A stretch of DNA of 64,000 nucleotides, taken from assembly GCF_026240635.1 (NCBI RefSeq), contig NZ_CP110848.1, positions 3,553,741 to 3,617,740 on the forward strand. The letters run 5' to 3'. The notes below the pieces were generated by a model, which worked only from the letters and a program-made list of their open reading frames with translations, did not search any database and was not told the origin of the DNA. Within the stretch, counting starts at the first letter, position 1; each line of letters opens with the position of its first letter. The position numbers and the translations under genes are program-made. The stretch comes from Trichothermofontia sichuanensis B231 (GTDB lineage: Bacteria > Cyanobacteriota > Cyanobacteriia > B231). Shown piece after piece: positions 42,227-51,134 of the stretch.

Positions 42227-42753
42227 GCTGGCGACTCCTCATCCAAAGTGGGGGCATGGGATTCACTGGCCAGATCTGCCCTGGACTCTGGGGGTAAAAA
42301 TTCCCTAGTACCAGCGGCTGGGGGCAGGCGATTCTCTGGTGAAGACGGGGCGTGAGTGCTGCCGTAACGGTGGGGGGGACTTGGGGACGCAGGCCGGGTA
42401 AAAGTTTGCCAGGCCGCTTTGATACCGACCACAGCGCTGCGGGTCGAGAGCTGGGCTTTGCGAACTTGGCGACGGGTATTGGTGAGGCTTTGATCGATCT
42501 GCTTGGCGACCTGCCCCGCATTTTTAACCCCATCAGTAATATCATCCGTCAGTTCACTAATTTCTAAACCCGTTAGCCGAATGGCTTCTAAGGTAGGTGG
42601 AAATTCCCGCCCCAGGGTGTCGAACAATTTCTCCGCACTCCGGGCTGCCCGTGCTACCTCCTGCAGGGCTGGAATCGCAGCCACCAGCACCGCCGTTAAG
42701 CTCACGGCCACCAAGAGCAAAGAACAGCCAAGCCAGAAAAGAGGATCGGTCAC
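42223..42753 (-). CDS. DUF948-like membrane protein
   Basis: A 176-aa protein with one N-terminal helix (FWLGCSLLLVAVSLTAVLVAA) followed by a helical region with the DUF948 pattern (ALQEVARAARSAEKLFDTLGREFPPTLEAIRLTG, then heptads ITDGVKNAGQVAKQIDQSL). The C terminus is Pro/Ser-rich. The start is a GTG at 42753. Gram-positive DUF948 proteins are linked to stress responses and often travel with YtxH genes. A YtxH gene is the next one upstream here (42994), although a MITE now separates them. Confidence 0.78.
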   Translation of the reverse strand: MTDPLFWLGCSLLLVAVSLTAVLVAAIPALQEVARAARSAEKLFDTLGREFPPTLEAIRLTGLEISELTDDITDGVKNAGQVAKQIDQSLTNTRRQVRKAQLSTRSAVVGIKAAWQTFTRPASPSPPHRYGSTHAPSSPENRLPPAAGTREFLPPESRADLASESHAPTLDEESPA

Positions 42754-42834
42754 AGCGGAAGCCTCTGGTCACTTGATCGGAATCGGAGCACTTGATTCGG
42801 ATATTCGGATATCTTGCAGATATCTAAGGCAATG

Positions 42835-42941
42835 TATGGTCAATCCAAATAAGAACGATACAGTTTTTTACTCCCCTCTCCCAGAGCGGGAGAAGGGCTG
42901 GGGGTGAGGGGGCTGTTTCAGCCTCAATTGCAATGACTATA
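42835..42941 (+). repeat. ~107-bp MITE copy
   Basis: Starts TATGGTCAATCCAAATAAGA and ends CAATTGCAATGACTATA. The central CTCTCCCAGAGCGGGAGAAG is nearly perfect. It separates the YtxH and DUF948 genes. Confidence 0.9.
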
Positions 42942-42993
42942 CTACTCAATGATCTGCGGGAGCGATAGCAATCAGGATACGGCCAAGCCAGGG

Positions 42994-43332
42994 TTAACGC
43001 GCTTGTGAAGCCGCCGATTCCCGCTCAGCTTCAAGTTGGGCGATGGCCTCCTGCTCCTGACGACTGGCCTCAATCCCTGCCGCGATCGCCTCCCGTAGGC
43101 GGTTAAGGGTACTATCCCAGTTCCGCATGGCCCTTTCCGAGAGCCGGTCAGCATGGAGTTGGACGCTACTGGAGAGATCTTCTGCCAGTTCGGGCAGGGC
43201 ATCGGCTGATTTTTTTAGAAACTGCCGGGTTTCTCGGCCTGGGCGGGGAGCCAGCAGCAACCCCGTTATCGTCCCGATCGCTGCCCCCAGGAGCAAGCCC
43301 CCTAGGAAGGGGCCAGCACTCTTGTTGGACAT
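42994..43332 (-). CDS. YtxH-domain protein
   Basis: A 112-aa protein with the YtxH/gas-vesicle-like N terminus FLGGLLLGAAIGTITGLLLAPRPGRETR (one glycine-zipper membrane helix), then a long amphipathic helix to the C terminus. YtxH proteins are stress-induced, membrane-associated and of unknown mechanism. It probably forms a functional pair with the DUF948 gene downstream on the same strand. Confidence 0.85.
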   Translation of the reverse strand: MSNKSAGPFLGGLLLGAAIGTITGLLLAPRPGRETRQFLKKSADALPELAEDLSSSVQLHADRLSERAMRNWDSTLNRLREAIAAGIEASRQEQEAIAQLEAERESAASQAR

Positions 43333-43436
43333 GGTTCAGCCTTCCTCAATCCTTTAGCTCAATTATTCCAGCAATAGGCCCGATTGTACGGGACTGGCCC
43401 TTCGCTGACCAGGGGAATACTGGCCAGGCTTGACCC

Positions 43437-44363
43437 CTAGGCTAAACTCCGCCGCAGGACAGGTTGAATCACGGTGACAGCGATCGTGCTAACGGCAACC
43501 AACACTAGTAGAGCAGCCCCCAGGGTAATGTCGGCAAAAGGAGCGTGCATGACCACACTGCCTAAGCGCCAATCGGGATGGAGATAGACATAGCGAATGG
43601 GTTCGATCGCATAGCTCAGGGGATTCAACGTCGCCACCCACTGCAACCAGGACGGCATAAAAGACAGGGGTACCAGGGCCGTGCTGGCAAACAGGAGCGG
43701 CAAATTGGTCACGAAAATCACCGCCAGCAATTCAATATGACCCGGTAGGGAAAAAGCCAACCCCAAACTCAGCGCTGTGACTGCCAAGACCAAGAGCGTC
43801 ACAACCAGCGCCACTAACCCCAGCCCCAAGGGACCGGGTAAGCTCGTCCCTAGGAGGACGCCTGTAGCGATAATCGCCGCCGTTTGAATCAAACTGAGGG
43901 TGGTAATAAAGATGGCGGAAGCCAAGACGATCGAAAATCGCGAAGCCAAGGGGGCAACCAGCAGCCGATTGAGGAATCCAAATTCGCGATCGAACATGAC
44001 GGGTAGCCCTGCATTCAGGGCACCGCCAAAGGCCGTAAACACGATAATACCTGCCCCTAGAAACTGGCCATAGTTCTGGCTTTCACCAAACAAGCCGGCG
44101 GGGACATTCTGAAATAACGCCCCGAACAGGATCAACCACATGAGCGGTTGAATCACCCCCGCAATCAGGGTAGCGGGTCGCCGCCGCAATTGGATAAACA
44201 ACCGCCGCGTCAGGGCTGTCGTTTCCTGCAAGAACGCGCCAGAAAAAACACCTGGCAGGTGTTGCGGCATCGATGGCATGGCCGTCTGGGTTGCCGATGC
44301 CGTGGATACCGGAGCAGCTGATGCCGGAGAAGAAGGTACACTGGAACTCATAGAGTTTGCCAC
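43437..44363 (-). CDS. ABC-2-type transporter permease (DrrB-like)
   Basis: A 308-aa membrane protein with six helices of the ABC-2 permease family: LTRRLFIQLRRRPATLIAGVIQPLMWLILFG at the start, FLGAGIIVFTAFGGALNAGL, and the conserved FASTALVPLSFMPSWLQWVATLNPLSYAIEPIRYVY near the end. It is preceded on the same strand by the matching ATPase gene (44609), and both make a DrrAB-type efflux or lipid/polysaccharide exporter. The substrate cannot be predicted. The N-terminal 30 residues are Ser/Ala-rich and poorly conserved. Confidence 0.9.
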   Translation of the reverse strand: MANSMSSSVPSSPASAAPVSTASATQTAMPSMPQHLPGVFSGAFLQETTALTRRLFIQLRRRPATLIAGVIQPLMWLILFGALFQNVPAGLFGESQNYGQFLGAGIIVFTAFGGALNAGLPVMFDREFGFLNRLLVAPLASRFSIVLASAIFITTLSLIQTAAIIATGVLLGTSLPGPLGLGLVALVVTLLVLAVTALSLGLAFSLPGHIELLAVIFVTNLPLLFASTALVPLSFMPSWLQWVATLNPLSYAIEPIRYVYLHPDWRLGSVVMHAPFADITLGAALLVLVAVSTIAVTVIQPVLRRSLA

Positions 44364-44378
44364 GCTAGAGGAACATGA

Positions 44379-44427
44379 GACATTACACGTTAGACATTAC
44401 ACGTTAGACATTACATAGTAGACATTG
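44379..44427. repeat. 14-bp tandem repeat (GACATTACACGTTA)
   Basis: Two perfect units (44379-44392, 44393-44406), a third changed unit GACATTACATAGTA (44407-44420) and a partial fourth. They lie between the exporter ATPase gene and the permease gene, just upstream of the permease start. Confidence 0.85.
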
Positions 44428-44608
44428 CCCAGTTAACCGTGCTTGGGTAGGGTGGGCTGTACGCATCCTATTAAGGGGAGAGGGCTGCCCAGCCAGGGGG
44501 CAGATTTATTGAGATCATCACATCCCCGCAGATGCTTGGGTACAACCTACCCCTACCGGCCTCAACATTGCACTCGTTCTAGCTGTCTAACTTTCAGGTT
44601 AAAACCCC

Positions 44609-45631
44609 CTACTGCGTCTTGACCTTGCCTTTGCCCCCACCCTGGCTATCTAGGGCAGCCAGCTCCGCATCCAGCAGCGTCCGCCCCGTCGCCGCCAGGT
44701 ATACATCATCCAGGCTGGGACGGGACTGGGCAATCCCAAATACCGGCAGTTGGGCCGCTTGTAGGGCCGCCTGGACCAGACTCAGGGCATCGTCCTGCGG
44801 GGTTACAACCAAATTCAGGGAATTCCCTTGGGCACGGTTGATAATGACATCCTGGACAAAGGGTAAGGCTTGCAGTACCGTCTTTGCAGCAGTGGCCTCG
44901 TCAGGATCGGTAAACTCGCGCAAGCGCAGAGTAATACGATCGCCCCCCACCTGGTTCTTTAACTCACCGGGTGTCCCACAGGCAATGACTGTCCCCTGAT
45001 CGATAATGGCTACCCGATCAGCGAGGGCATCAACTTCCTCCAGGTAATGGCTGGTTAGGAGAATGGTGATCCCCTGCGATCGCAGTTGGCGCAGAAACTC
45101 CCAAATTGCCACCCGACTTTCAATATCCAGACCCACTGTGGGTTCGTCGAGCACCAGCACCTGGGGCTGATGGAGGAGTCCTGCGGCTAGATCCAGACGT
45201 TTGCGAATACCGCCGGAGTAGGTCCCGGTTTTACGATCGGCCCAATCCGTGATGCCCAGTAAGTCAAGGACCTGGTTAATGCGATCAGGAATAACGGCAG
45301 GGGGGAGGTGGTACAGAGCAGCTTGTAACTCCAGCAACTCTCGCCCCGTCAGCATTTTATCGAGGGCAACCTCCTGCGCCACATAACCTAACTGTTGCCG
45401 CACGGCTTTAGGCGAGTCCGTGACGGAAATGCCTGCCACTTCTAAGTGACCCGCATTAGGTTGGGTGAGGGTACATAAACAGCGCAGGGTCGTGGTTTTA
45501 CCAGCCCCATTGGGACCTAGTAAGCCAAAGATCTGTCCCGGCTCAATTTGGAGGGACACATCTTTCACAGCTACCACGTCCCCGTACCGCTTTTGCAGTT
45601 TTTCAATGAGCACAGCAGCGGTCATAGGCAT
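44609..45631 (-). CDS. ABC transporter ATP-binding protein (DrrA-like)
   Basis: A 340-aa ATPase. Walker A GLLGPNGAGKTTTLRCL, Q-loop YVAQE, signature YSGGIRKRLDLAAGL, Walker B LVLDEPTVGLD and the switch histidine in LLTSHYLEEVDALADR are intact. The C-terminal 90 residues form the DrrA-type accessory domain (ITLRLREFTDPDEATAAKTVL, ending in DDVYLAATGR). It drives the permease at 43437; the two are about 245 bases apart with a tandem repeat in between. ATG 45631 gives the family start. Confidence 0.93.
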   Translation of the reverse strand: MPMTAAVLIEKLQKRYGDVVAVKDVSLQIEPGQIFGLLGPNGAGKTTTLRCLCTLTQPNAGHLEVAGISVTDSPKAVRQQLGYVAQEVALDKMLTGRELLELQAALYHLPPAVIPDRINQVLDLLGITDWADRKTGTYSGGIRKRLDLAAGLLHQPQVLVLDEPTVGLDIESRVAIWEFLRQLRSQGITILLTSHYLEEVDALADRVAIIDQGTVIACGTPGELKNQVGGDRITLRLREFTDPDEATAAKTVLQALPFVQDVIINRAQGNSLNLVVTPQDDALSLVQAALQAAQLPVFGIAQSRPSLDDVYLAATGRTLLDAELAALDSQGGGKGKVKTQ

Positions 45632-45755
45632 TCATTACCGTCAGATTCGGACATCATGCTTAACATCATCAGCATAGTAGTTATTCTGCCATACTGCTTT
45701 CTTGATCCCTAGCCGCCAGCGCTGGTCTGTTAATCCCAGGGTCATCAGCCCGATT

Positions 45756-46547
45756 TCAGAGACGATTGGGCCGGATAAAATGGCAAATTCCCCGTTTGGA
45801 TGCCCGCACAAATTGACACAGTTCAGTGACAAGGGGGGAGTCGAAGTCTTGCTCCAGACGATCGAGGGCCTGTGACACATTCAAATTGCTCTGATACAGG
45901 ACTCGAAAAGCCCGTTTCAGGGTTTGGCGCTCTTCCTGGCTCAAACCGGCCCGCCGTAACCCCACCACGTTCAGCCCCATTACTGTATTCGTGCTCAGGC
46001 TGGTGGTCATACAAAAGGGGGGGACATCCTGTTGTACGGCTGCCCCTCCCGATAACATGGCCAAGCGGCCAATGCGTACAAACTGGTGAACCAAACAATT
46101 GCCGCTGATAAAGGCCCGATCGCCAACCTGCACATACCCCGCCAGCAGCGCATTGTTGGCGATGATCACCTGTTCCCCCAGTTGGACATTGTGGGCTAGG
46201 TGGCTATTGGCCATGAGCAGGCAGCGATCGCCGATTTGGGTCACGCTTTCCGGTTGGGTGCCCCGATGGATGGTCACGCCTTCTCGGATAACACAGTGGG
46301 CACCGATGTGCACATAACTGGGCTGTTGCTGGAAGGCAAGATCTTGAGGCAGACCGCCCAGAACGGCTCCAGCATGGATCTGGCAGTCTGTATCGATGGT
46401 GGTATAGGCCAAAATCGTCACCTGGGGACCAATAACGGTGCGATCGCCAATCACAACTTGGCGATCGATATAACTAAAGGGACCGATCGTCACGCCTTCC
46501 CCTAACTGGGCACCTGTCTCAATCACTGCGGTGGCATGAATTGCCAT
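45756..46547 (-). CDS. lpxA: UDP-N-acetylglucosamine acyltransferase LpxA
   Basis: First enzyme of lipid A synthesis: acylates UDP-GlcNAc at O-3. The 263-aa protein has left-handed beta-helix hexapeptide repeats from residue 1 (IHATAVIETGAQLGEGVTIG), the catalytic histidine in LLMANSHLAHNVQLG, GNCLVHQFVRIGRLAMLSGG, and the C-terminal helical domain (GLNVVGLRRAGLSQEERQTLK). ATG 46547 is preferred; the frame is open 30 codons upstream without similarity. It stands alone here, not in the usual lpxC-fabZ-lpxA-lpxB order. Confidence 0.94.
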   Translation of the reverse strand: MAIHATAVIETGAQLGEGVTIGPFSYIDRQVVIGDRTVIGPQVTILAYTTIDTDCQIHAGAVLGGLPQDLAFQQQPSYVHIGAHCVIREGVTIHRGTQPESVTQIGDRCLLMANSHLAHNVQLGEQVIIANNALLAGYVQVGDRAFISGNCLVHQFVRIGRLAMLSGGAAVQQDVPPFCMTTSLSTNTVMGLNVVGLRRAGLSQEERQTLKRAFRVLYQSNLNVSQALDRLEQDFDSPLVTELCQFVRASKRGICHFIRPNRL

Positions 46548-46798
46548 AGACCGTAGCCCTGCATCTGTCCTATTGCAGTATTGTCCTATGCATCTTACGG
46601 CATTCCCGATGGGTTGGGGACGATTCTGCCTGGGCACGCTTCTGCCTGGGCGGGTTGATTCCCATCAACGATTTCTGGGAAAGCTGTCGGTGCAACCCGC
46701 CCCTACTGCTATTTTAGATTTGGGTTAACTTTGGTTGCGATTGCTTGTACTTGCTCCCTGCCCCTGCTAGGGAATTGTGGCCAACCCCAGTCGCCCGT

Positions 46799-46852
46799 TC
46801 GCGTAGCCCCTCTGCACGAGAATCGTTCGCGCAGTGTGTCCGCAGGCGAACA
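46799..46852. repeat. GTTCGCGCAG-GT-TCCGCAGG repeat upstream of pyrH
   Basis: Two imperfect units, GTTCGCGTAGCCCCTCTGCA and GTTCGCGCAGTGTGTCCGCA plus GGCGAA, related to the pair at 53651-53703 and to the first codons of tgt (49700-49735, inverted). It lies 30 bases before the pyrH start. Confidence 0.7.
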
Positions 46853-46882
46853 TACATGCTTATGAAGGAGCACAAAGATCGC

Positions 46883-47608
46883 ATGGCAGCCTATCAGCGC
46901 ATTTTACTTAAACTCAGTGGTGAGGCCCTAATGGGGGACCTTGCCTATGGTATTGATCCGGATATTGTCCAGGCGATCGCGCAGGAAATTGCCGAGGTCG
47001 TACAAAGCGGCATCCAGGTGGCGATCGTGGTAGGGGGGGGTAACATTTTCCGTGGCGTGAAGGGTTCCGCAGCCGGGATGGAGCGGGCCACGGCAGACTA
47101 TGTGGGAATGCTGGCCACCGTGATGAATGCGATTACCCTGCAAGATGCCCTGGAACGGGCCGGCGTACCCACACGGGTGCTGACGGCGATCGAAATGAAG
47201 GAGGTGGCGGAACCCTATATCCGGCGGCGGGCGATTCGCCATTTGGAAAAATCGCGGGTCGTGATCTTTGGAGCGGGTTCGGGTAACCCGTTTTTTACGA
47301 CCGATACGACGGCAGCGCTGCGGGCAGCAGAAATTAACGCGCAAGTGCTGTTTAAGGCAACCAAGGTGGATGGGGTGTATGATTCCGATCCTCGGACGAA
47401 TCCCCAGGCCAAGCGGTACCAAACCCTCACCTATGGTCATGTGTTAACCCAAGACTTACGGGTCATGGATGGGACCGCGATCGCTTTGTGCAAAGATAAC
47501 AACATCCCCATTGTGGTATTTGACCTAGCCGTGCGCGGCAACATTCGTCGAGCGGCAATGGGTGAACCGATTGGAACGACTGTGGGAGGTTTCTGTGAAG
47601 TTAGCTGA
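46883..47608 (+). CDS. pyrH: UMP kinase
   Basis: Phosphorylates UMP to UDP, a hexameric amino-acid-kinase-family enzyme. The 241-aa protein starts [19 protein letters not shown], with [50 protein letters not shown], and VDGVYDSDP. The chosen ATG has GAAGGAG 12 bases upstream; an ATG at 46862 would add seven residues and overlap that site. It overlaps frr by 14 bases, the conserved pyrH-frr arrangement. Confidence 0.95.
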   Translation: MAAYQRILLKLSGEALMGDLAYGIDPDIVQAIAQEIAEVVQSGIQVAIVVGGGNIFRGVKGSAAGMERATADYVGMLATVMNAITLQDALERAGVPTRVLTAIEMKEVAEPYIRRRAIRHLEKSRVVIFGAGSGNPFFTTDTTAALRAAEINAQVLFKATKVDGVYDSDPRTNPQAKRYQTLTYGHVLTQDLRVMDGTAIALCKDNNIPIVVFDLAVRGNIRRAAMGEPIGTTVGGFCEVS

Positions 47609-48143
47609 TGCTGAAAGTCACATGCAAAAGGCGGTGGAGGCAACCCAGCGCGACTTTAACACGATCCGGACGGGCCGGGCGAATGCAGCCATTCTGGATC
47701 GGGTGATGGTGGAGTACTATGGCTCCCCAACCCCCCTCAAGTCTCTCGCCAGTATTGCCACGCCCGATTCGAGCACCATCATGATTCAACCCTTCGATCG
47801 CAATAGCCTCAATTTGATTGAGAAAGCGATCCAGATGTCCGACATTGGCCTAACGCCCAATAATGACGGGACGGCCATTCGCCTGAATATTCCTCCCCTG
47901 ACCAGCGAACGCCGCAAGGAACTGGCCAAAATGGCCGCTAAGATGGCGGAGGAAGGCAAGGTCTCGATTCGTAATATCCGCCGGGATGCGATCGATTCTG
48001 TCCGCAAGTTGGAAAAAAACGGGGAAATCTCGGAAGACGAAGCCCGCGACTTGCAGGATGAGATCCAAAAGTTAACGGACAAGTACGTGGTCAAAATTGA
48101 AGCCATCCTGGCGGAAAAGGAAAAAGACATCATGACGGTTTAG
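47595..48143 (+). CDS. frr: Ribosome recycling factor
   Basis: Splits post-termination ribosomes together with EF-G. The 182-aa product begins (GTG) [28 protein letters not shown], then [30 protein letters not shown] and the C-terminal helix ending in [10 protein letters not shown], matching the family in length and order. GGAGGT lies four bases before the GTG at 47595 and fixes this start, inside the end of pyrH. An in-frame ATG at 47562 is not supported. Confidence 0.95.
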   Translation: MKLADAESHMQKAVEATQRDFNTIRTGRANAAILDRVMVEYYGSPTPLKSLASIATPDSSTIMIQPFDRNSLNLIEKAIQMSDIGLTPNNDGTAIRLNIPPLTSERRKELAKMAAKMAEEGKVSIRNIRRDAIDSVRKLEKNGEISEDEARDLQDEIQKLTDKYVVKIEAILAEKEKDIMTV

Positions 48144-48565
48144 ATCCCATTGGGTCACTCTAGGTGCGGCTATTGGGGAAACCTGCCGCCAGTGGTGGCA
48201 GACAGGCAGGCCGAGATGGCGTTTAAGAAAATGCTTGTGGCACTCGATTCTCCTGCGCAGAGGCGGCGCGGACGCTCGGCCCAGGCAGATAGCATTTTTG
48301 CCTACGGGATTTCGGGCAAAGTTAGCAGGCTAAGCTGATCGCCCTGAGGTGGCGCGGACGATCGCGGATAACCACAGCCCTCCTGGGTAGTCATCAGTAA
48401 CCACGCGCTCCATTATGCTCCGTGTTCAGTGTGAATGGTTTAGGGGATTCCCCCCTTAAAATAAGCACAGGGTATATTGTGAGTGATCGATTGTGATCGA
48501 TGAAGAATCGACGTGTTTGTGTCTAAACTATCGCTTAACCCTCACTCAACCACACCATCACTACC
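48144..48565. other. Gene-poor stretch between frr and the TPR gene
   Basis: Apart from a possible UspA fragment (48216-48257) there is no coding signal. About 48247-48280 (TCCTGCGCAGAGGCGGCGCG) may be a degenerate member of the TCTCCGCAGGAGA repeat group. AT-rich sequence near 48455-48480 (AAAATAAGCACAGGGTATATTGTG) probably contains the TPR gene promoter. Confidence 0.5.
48216..48338 (+). pseudogene. Possible universal stress protein (UspA) fragment
   Basis: The frame from ATG 48216 reads MAFKKMLVALDSP, which closely matches the first strand of UspA proteins (MFKKILVALDGS type). It then runs into sequence unlike any UspA and stops at 48338. Only about 14 residues match, so this could be chance; if real, it is the stump of a gene broken by repeat insertion. 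Confidence 0.35.
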
Positions 48566-49693
48566 ATGCTGGAGGAAAAAGCCATTTTGCGGAATAGTTT
48601 GCGCGGATTAATTTGCCTCGGACTCTTAGGCAGTGTTGGTTTGACAGCCATTGCGCCAGTAACGGCCCAAGCGACTCCCCACTTGGCCGAGGCCAGCACC
48701 CCGGATAACCGACGGGCCTTGAATGAACTGCTCCGCCAGGCTCGTCAGGCGATCAACGCCAATAACTTCTCCCAGGCGATCGCCCTATATCAACAAGCCC
48801 TGCCCCTTGATCCGCGTAACGCCAAACTCTACTCCGGGATTGGGTTCCTCCAGGCCCGTCTGGGTAACTATCGGGAGGCGGTAGCAGCCTATCAGCAGGC
48901 TACGGCTCTTGACCCCAATAATGCTGAATTTTTCTATGCTTTGGGCTATAGCCTTGCTAGCCTGGGGGACTATCCCGGTGCTACGAGTGCCTATCAGCGC
49001 ACGCTCCAACTGAATCGCAACCACGTTAAGGCCCAACTGGGGATTGGGACGGTCCTTTTCCGTCAGGGAGATTACAATGGCGCGATCGCGGCCTATCGGC
49101 AAGTGCTGAGCCTGGAACCTAACAACTGGCAAGCCTATGAAGCCTTGGCAACAACGCTGATGCGTCAGCAGAAGTTTGCTGAAGCCTTGCAACTGCTCAA
49201 TCAAGCGGTTCGGGTGGCCCCCAACCAACCCCAGATCCAAGTTGCCCTTGGCGTCGCCCAGTTGGGGATGGGGAATGCGGCGGCGGGTATCGAGGCCCTA
49301 ACGACTGCCTCACGATTAGCCCCCCGTGATGCCAATGTTCACCTCAAGATTGGCAAGGTGCTCCAGACCCAGGGCAACTTGGAAGGGGCTATGTCTGCTT
49401 ATCGGCAGGCGGCAGCGCTCGATCGCAATAATCCGGAAACCCGCCTGCTGATCGGGGATGTGTTGATGGAGCAGGGTAACTATCTGCGGGCGATCGTGCT
49501 TTACCGTCAGGTATTGGATGAAACCCCCAACAATGCCCTGGCTTATTACAAACTGGGGTTAGCCTTGCAGGGACGGCAACGGGGCCAGGAAGCGAAGGAA
49601 GCTCTGGAACGGGCACGGGATCTCTACCGGCGCCAGGGGGATGCGGCGGGAGTGCAAGCCGTGGAAGCCGCACTGCGGGGGTTGCGATCGTAG
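48566..49693 (+). CDS. Secreted TPR-repeat protein
   Basis: A 375-aa protein with a signal peptide (residues about 10-35, [25 protein letters not shown]) followed by about eight tetratricopeptide repeats from residue 48. Repeats have the regular pattern A-x-Y-x-Q-A-L-x-L-D-P-x-N-A ([69 protein letters not shown]). It probably scaffolds a protein complex in the periplasm or thylakoid lumen. The stop lies two bases before the tgt ATG, so they are co-transcribed. Confidence 0.85.
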   Translation: MLEEKAILRNSLRGLICLGLLGSVGLTAIAPVTAQATPHLAEASTPDNRRALNELLRQARQAINANNFSQAIALYQQALPLDPRNAKLYSGIGFLQARLGNYREAVAAYQQATALDPNNAEFFYALGYSLASLGDYPGATSAYQRTLQLNRNHVKAQLGIGTVLFRQGDYNGAIAAYRQVLSLEPNNWQAYEALATTLMRQQKFAEALQLLNQAVRVAPNQPQIQVALGVAQLGMGNAAAGIEALTTASRLAPRDANVHLKIGKVLQTQGNLEGAMSAYRQAAALDRNNPETRLLIGDVLMEQGNYLRAIVLYRQVLDETPNNALAYYKLGLALQGRQRGQEAKEALERARDLYRRQGDAAGVQAVEAALRGLRS

Positions 49694-49695
49694 AC

Positions 49696-50871
49696 ATGGG
49701 CGATTCCCCTGCGGAGACGCTGCCCGAATGCGTTGCCCCCCCACTCGCCGATCGGGGTCCCTTTCACTTTGAGTGTCAGGCGCAATGTAGCGTAACCCAG
49801 GCGCGGGCGGGCTGTTTCCATACCCCCCACGGTCCTGTGGAAACGCCCCGGTTTATGCCGGTGGGTACCCAGGCCACGGTGAAGTCCCTCACCCCCGCCC
49901 AAATCCAGGCGACGGGGGCACAGATGATCCTGGCCAATACCTACCACCTGCACTTGCAACCAGGCGAAGATCTGATCGCGAGAGCAGGTGGACTACATCA
50001 ATTTATGGCCTGGGAGGGACCGATCCTGACGGATTCCGGTGGGTTTCAGGTGTTTAGCCTAGGCCGGGGACAGGCTGACAATCGCCCTCTGCAACAGATT
50101 ACGGAAACAGGCGTTATCTTTCGATCGCCCCGCGATGGCCGCTTCATCGAGCTAACGCCAGAGCGAGCGATCGCCATCCAAAACCAACTCGGGGCAGATG
50201 TGATCATGGCCTTTGATCAATGTCCGCCCTATCCTGCCAGTCGGGAGGCGATACTAGAAGCGACGGAACGCTCCTACCGCTGGCTAGAACGGGCGATCGC
50301 GGCTCATCAGCGTCCCGATCAGGCATTATTTGGCATTGTCCAGGGGGGCACCTATCCCGATCTGCGTCAGGAAGCGGCGATCGCTTTGGGTAAATTAGAT
50401 CTGCCGGGTTATGCGATCGGGGGGGTGAGCGTGGGGGAACCTGCTTCCCTGATTCGAGAAATTGTCCAGATTACCGCGCCGTTGCTACCGGCGGACAAAC
50501 CCCGCTACCTGATGGGGGTAGGTACCTATCGGGAAATGGTGCAGGCGATCGCGGCGGGGGTAGATTTGTTCGACTGTGTGATTCCCACACGGCTAGCCCG
50601 TCATGGTAGTGTGTTGGTGCAGGGGGAGCGGTGGAATATCAAAAATGCCCAATTCCGGGAAGATTTTGCTCCCCTGGATGAAACCTGTCCTTGCTATACC
50701 TGCCAAACCTTCAGCCGTGCCTATCTCAACCACCTCTGGCGAATGCGGGAATTGTTGGTGTATACGCTGTTGACGCTGCATAACGTGACGGAATTGGTGC
50801 GCTTTACCCAACGGATTCGGCAAGCGATTCTTCAGGGCGAGTTTAGCCAGCAGTTTGGCCCGTGGTTGTAG
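49696..50871 (+). CDS. tgt: tRNA-guanine transglycosylase
   Basis: Exchanges guanine-34 for preQ1 in tRNAs with GUN anticodons. The 391-aa protein has [11 protein letters not shown] (base binding), [19 protein letters not shown], the nucleophile Asp in [13 protein letters not shown], and zinc ligands in [17 protein letters not shown]. The family domain starts near residue 27 ([19 protein letters not shown]). The first ~20 residues ([20 protein letters not shown]) lie in a copy of the GCGTCTCCGCAGGAGA-type repeat, so this N-terminal extension may be repeat-derived. A GTG or TTG start closer to residue 25 cannot be excluded. Confidence 0.94.
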   Translation: MGDSPAETLPECVAPPLADRGPFHFECQAQCSVTQARAGCFHTPHGPVETPRFMPVGTQATVKSLTPAQIQATGAQMILANTYHLHLQPGEDLIARAGGLHQFMAWEGPILTDSGGFQVFSLGRGQADNRPLQQITETGVIFRSPRDGRFIELTPERAIAIQNQLGADVIMAFDQCPPYPASREAILEATERSYRWLERAIAAHQRPDQALFGIVQGGTYPDLRQEAAIALGKLDLPGYAIGGVSVGEPASLIREIVQITAPLLPADKPRYLMGVGTYREMVQAIAAGVDLFDCVIPTRLARHGSVLVQGERWNIKNAQFREDFAPLDETCPCYTCQTFSRAYLNHLWRMRELLVYTLLTLHNVTELVRFTQRIRQAILQGEFSQQFGPWL

Positions 50872-50970
50872 GGACTGCCACGATCGCCAGGTTGTCAACG
50901 TTGACGCAAATTTCAGGTAACCAGTCATTCAGACGCACTCTTGCTGCCCAGGACCGTCGTAAGTATTACC

Positions 50971-51132
50971 TTAATGGTGGGGTTGTCGAAGTGGTTTTGA
51001 AATGATTTTCCGACCACTGGCTACTTGCCGTTTCCGTAACTCATCACAAATAGCTTTCAAGTCGTAATTAAATACTTTTGCATGTTCCTCCCGAATTCTA
51101 TAAATTTCCTCTAAAATCTGATCTTTCAACAT
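50971..51132 (-). CDS. Small antitoxin-like partner of the PIN gene (53 aa)
   Basis: ATG 51132 starts two bases after the PIN gene stop and gives 53 residues: MLKDQILEEIYRIREEHAKV, FNYDLKAICDELRKRQVASG, and a short basic tail ending in a proline-rich segment. The pattern E-E-x-x-R-I-R-E-E-H-A-K-x-F-N-Y-D-L is one I recognise from small cyanobacterial genes paired with PIN toxins. It is the likely antitoxin by position and size, although it follows the toxin gene rather than preceding it. Confidence 0.75.
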   Translation of the reverse strand: MLKDQILEEIYRIREEHAKVFNYDLKAICDELRKRQVASGRKIISKPLRQPHH

Positions 51133-51134
51133 TT

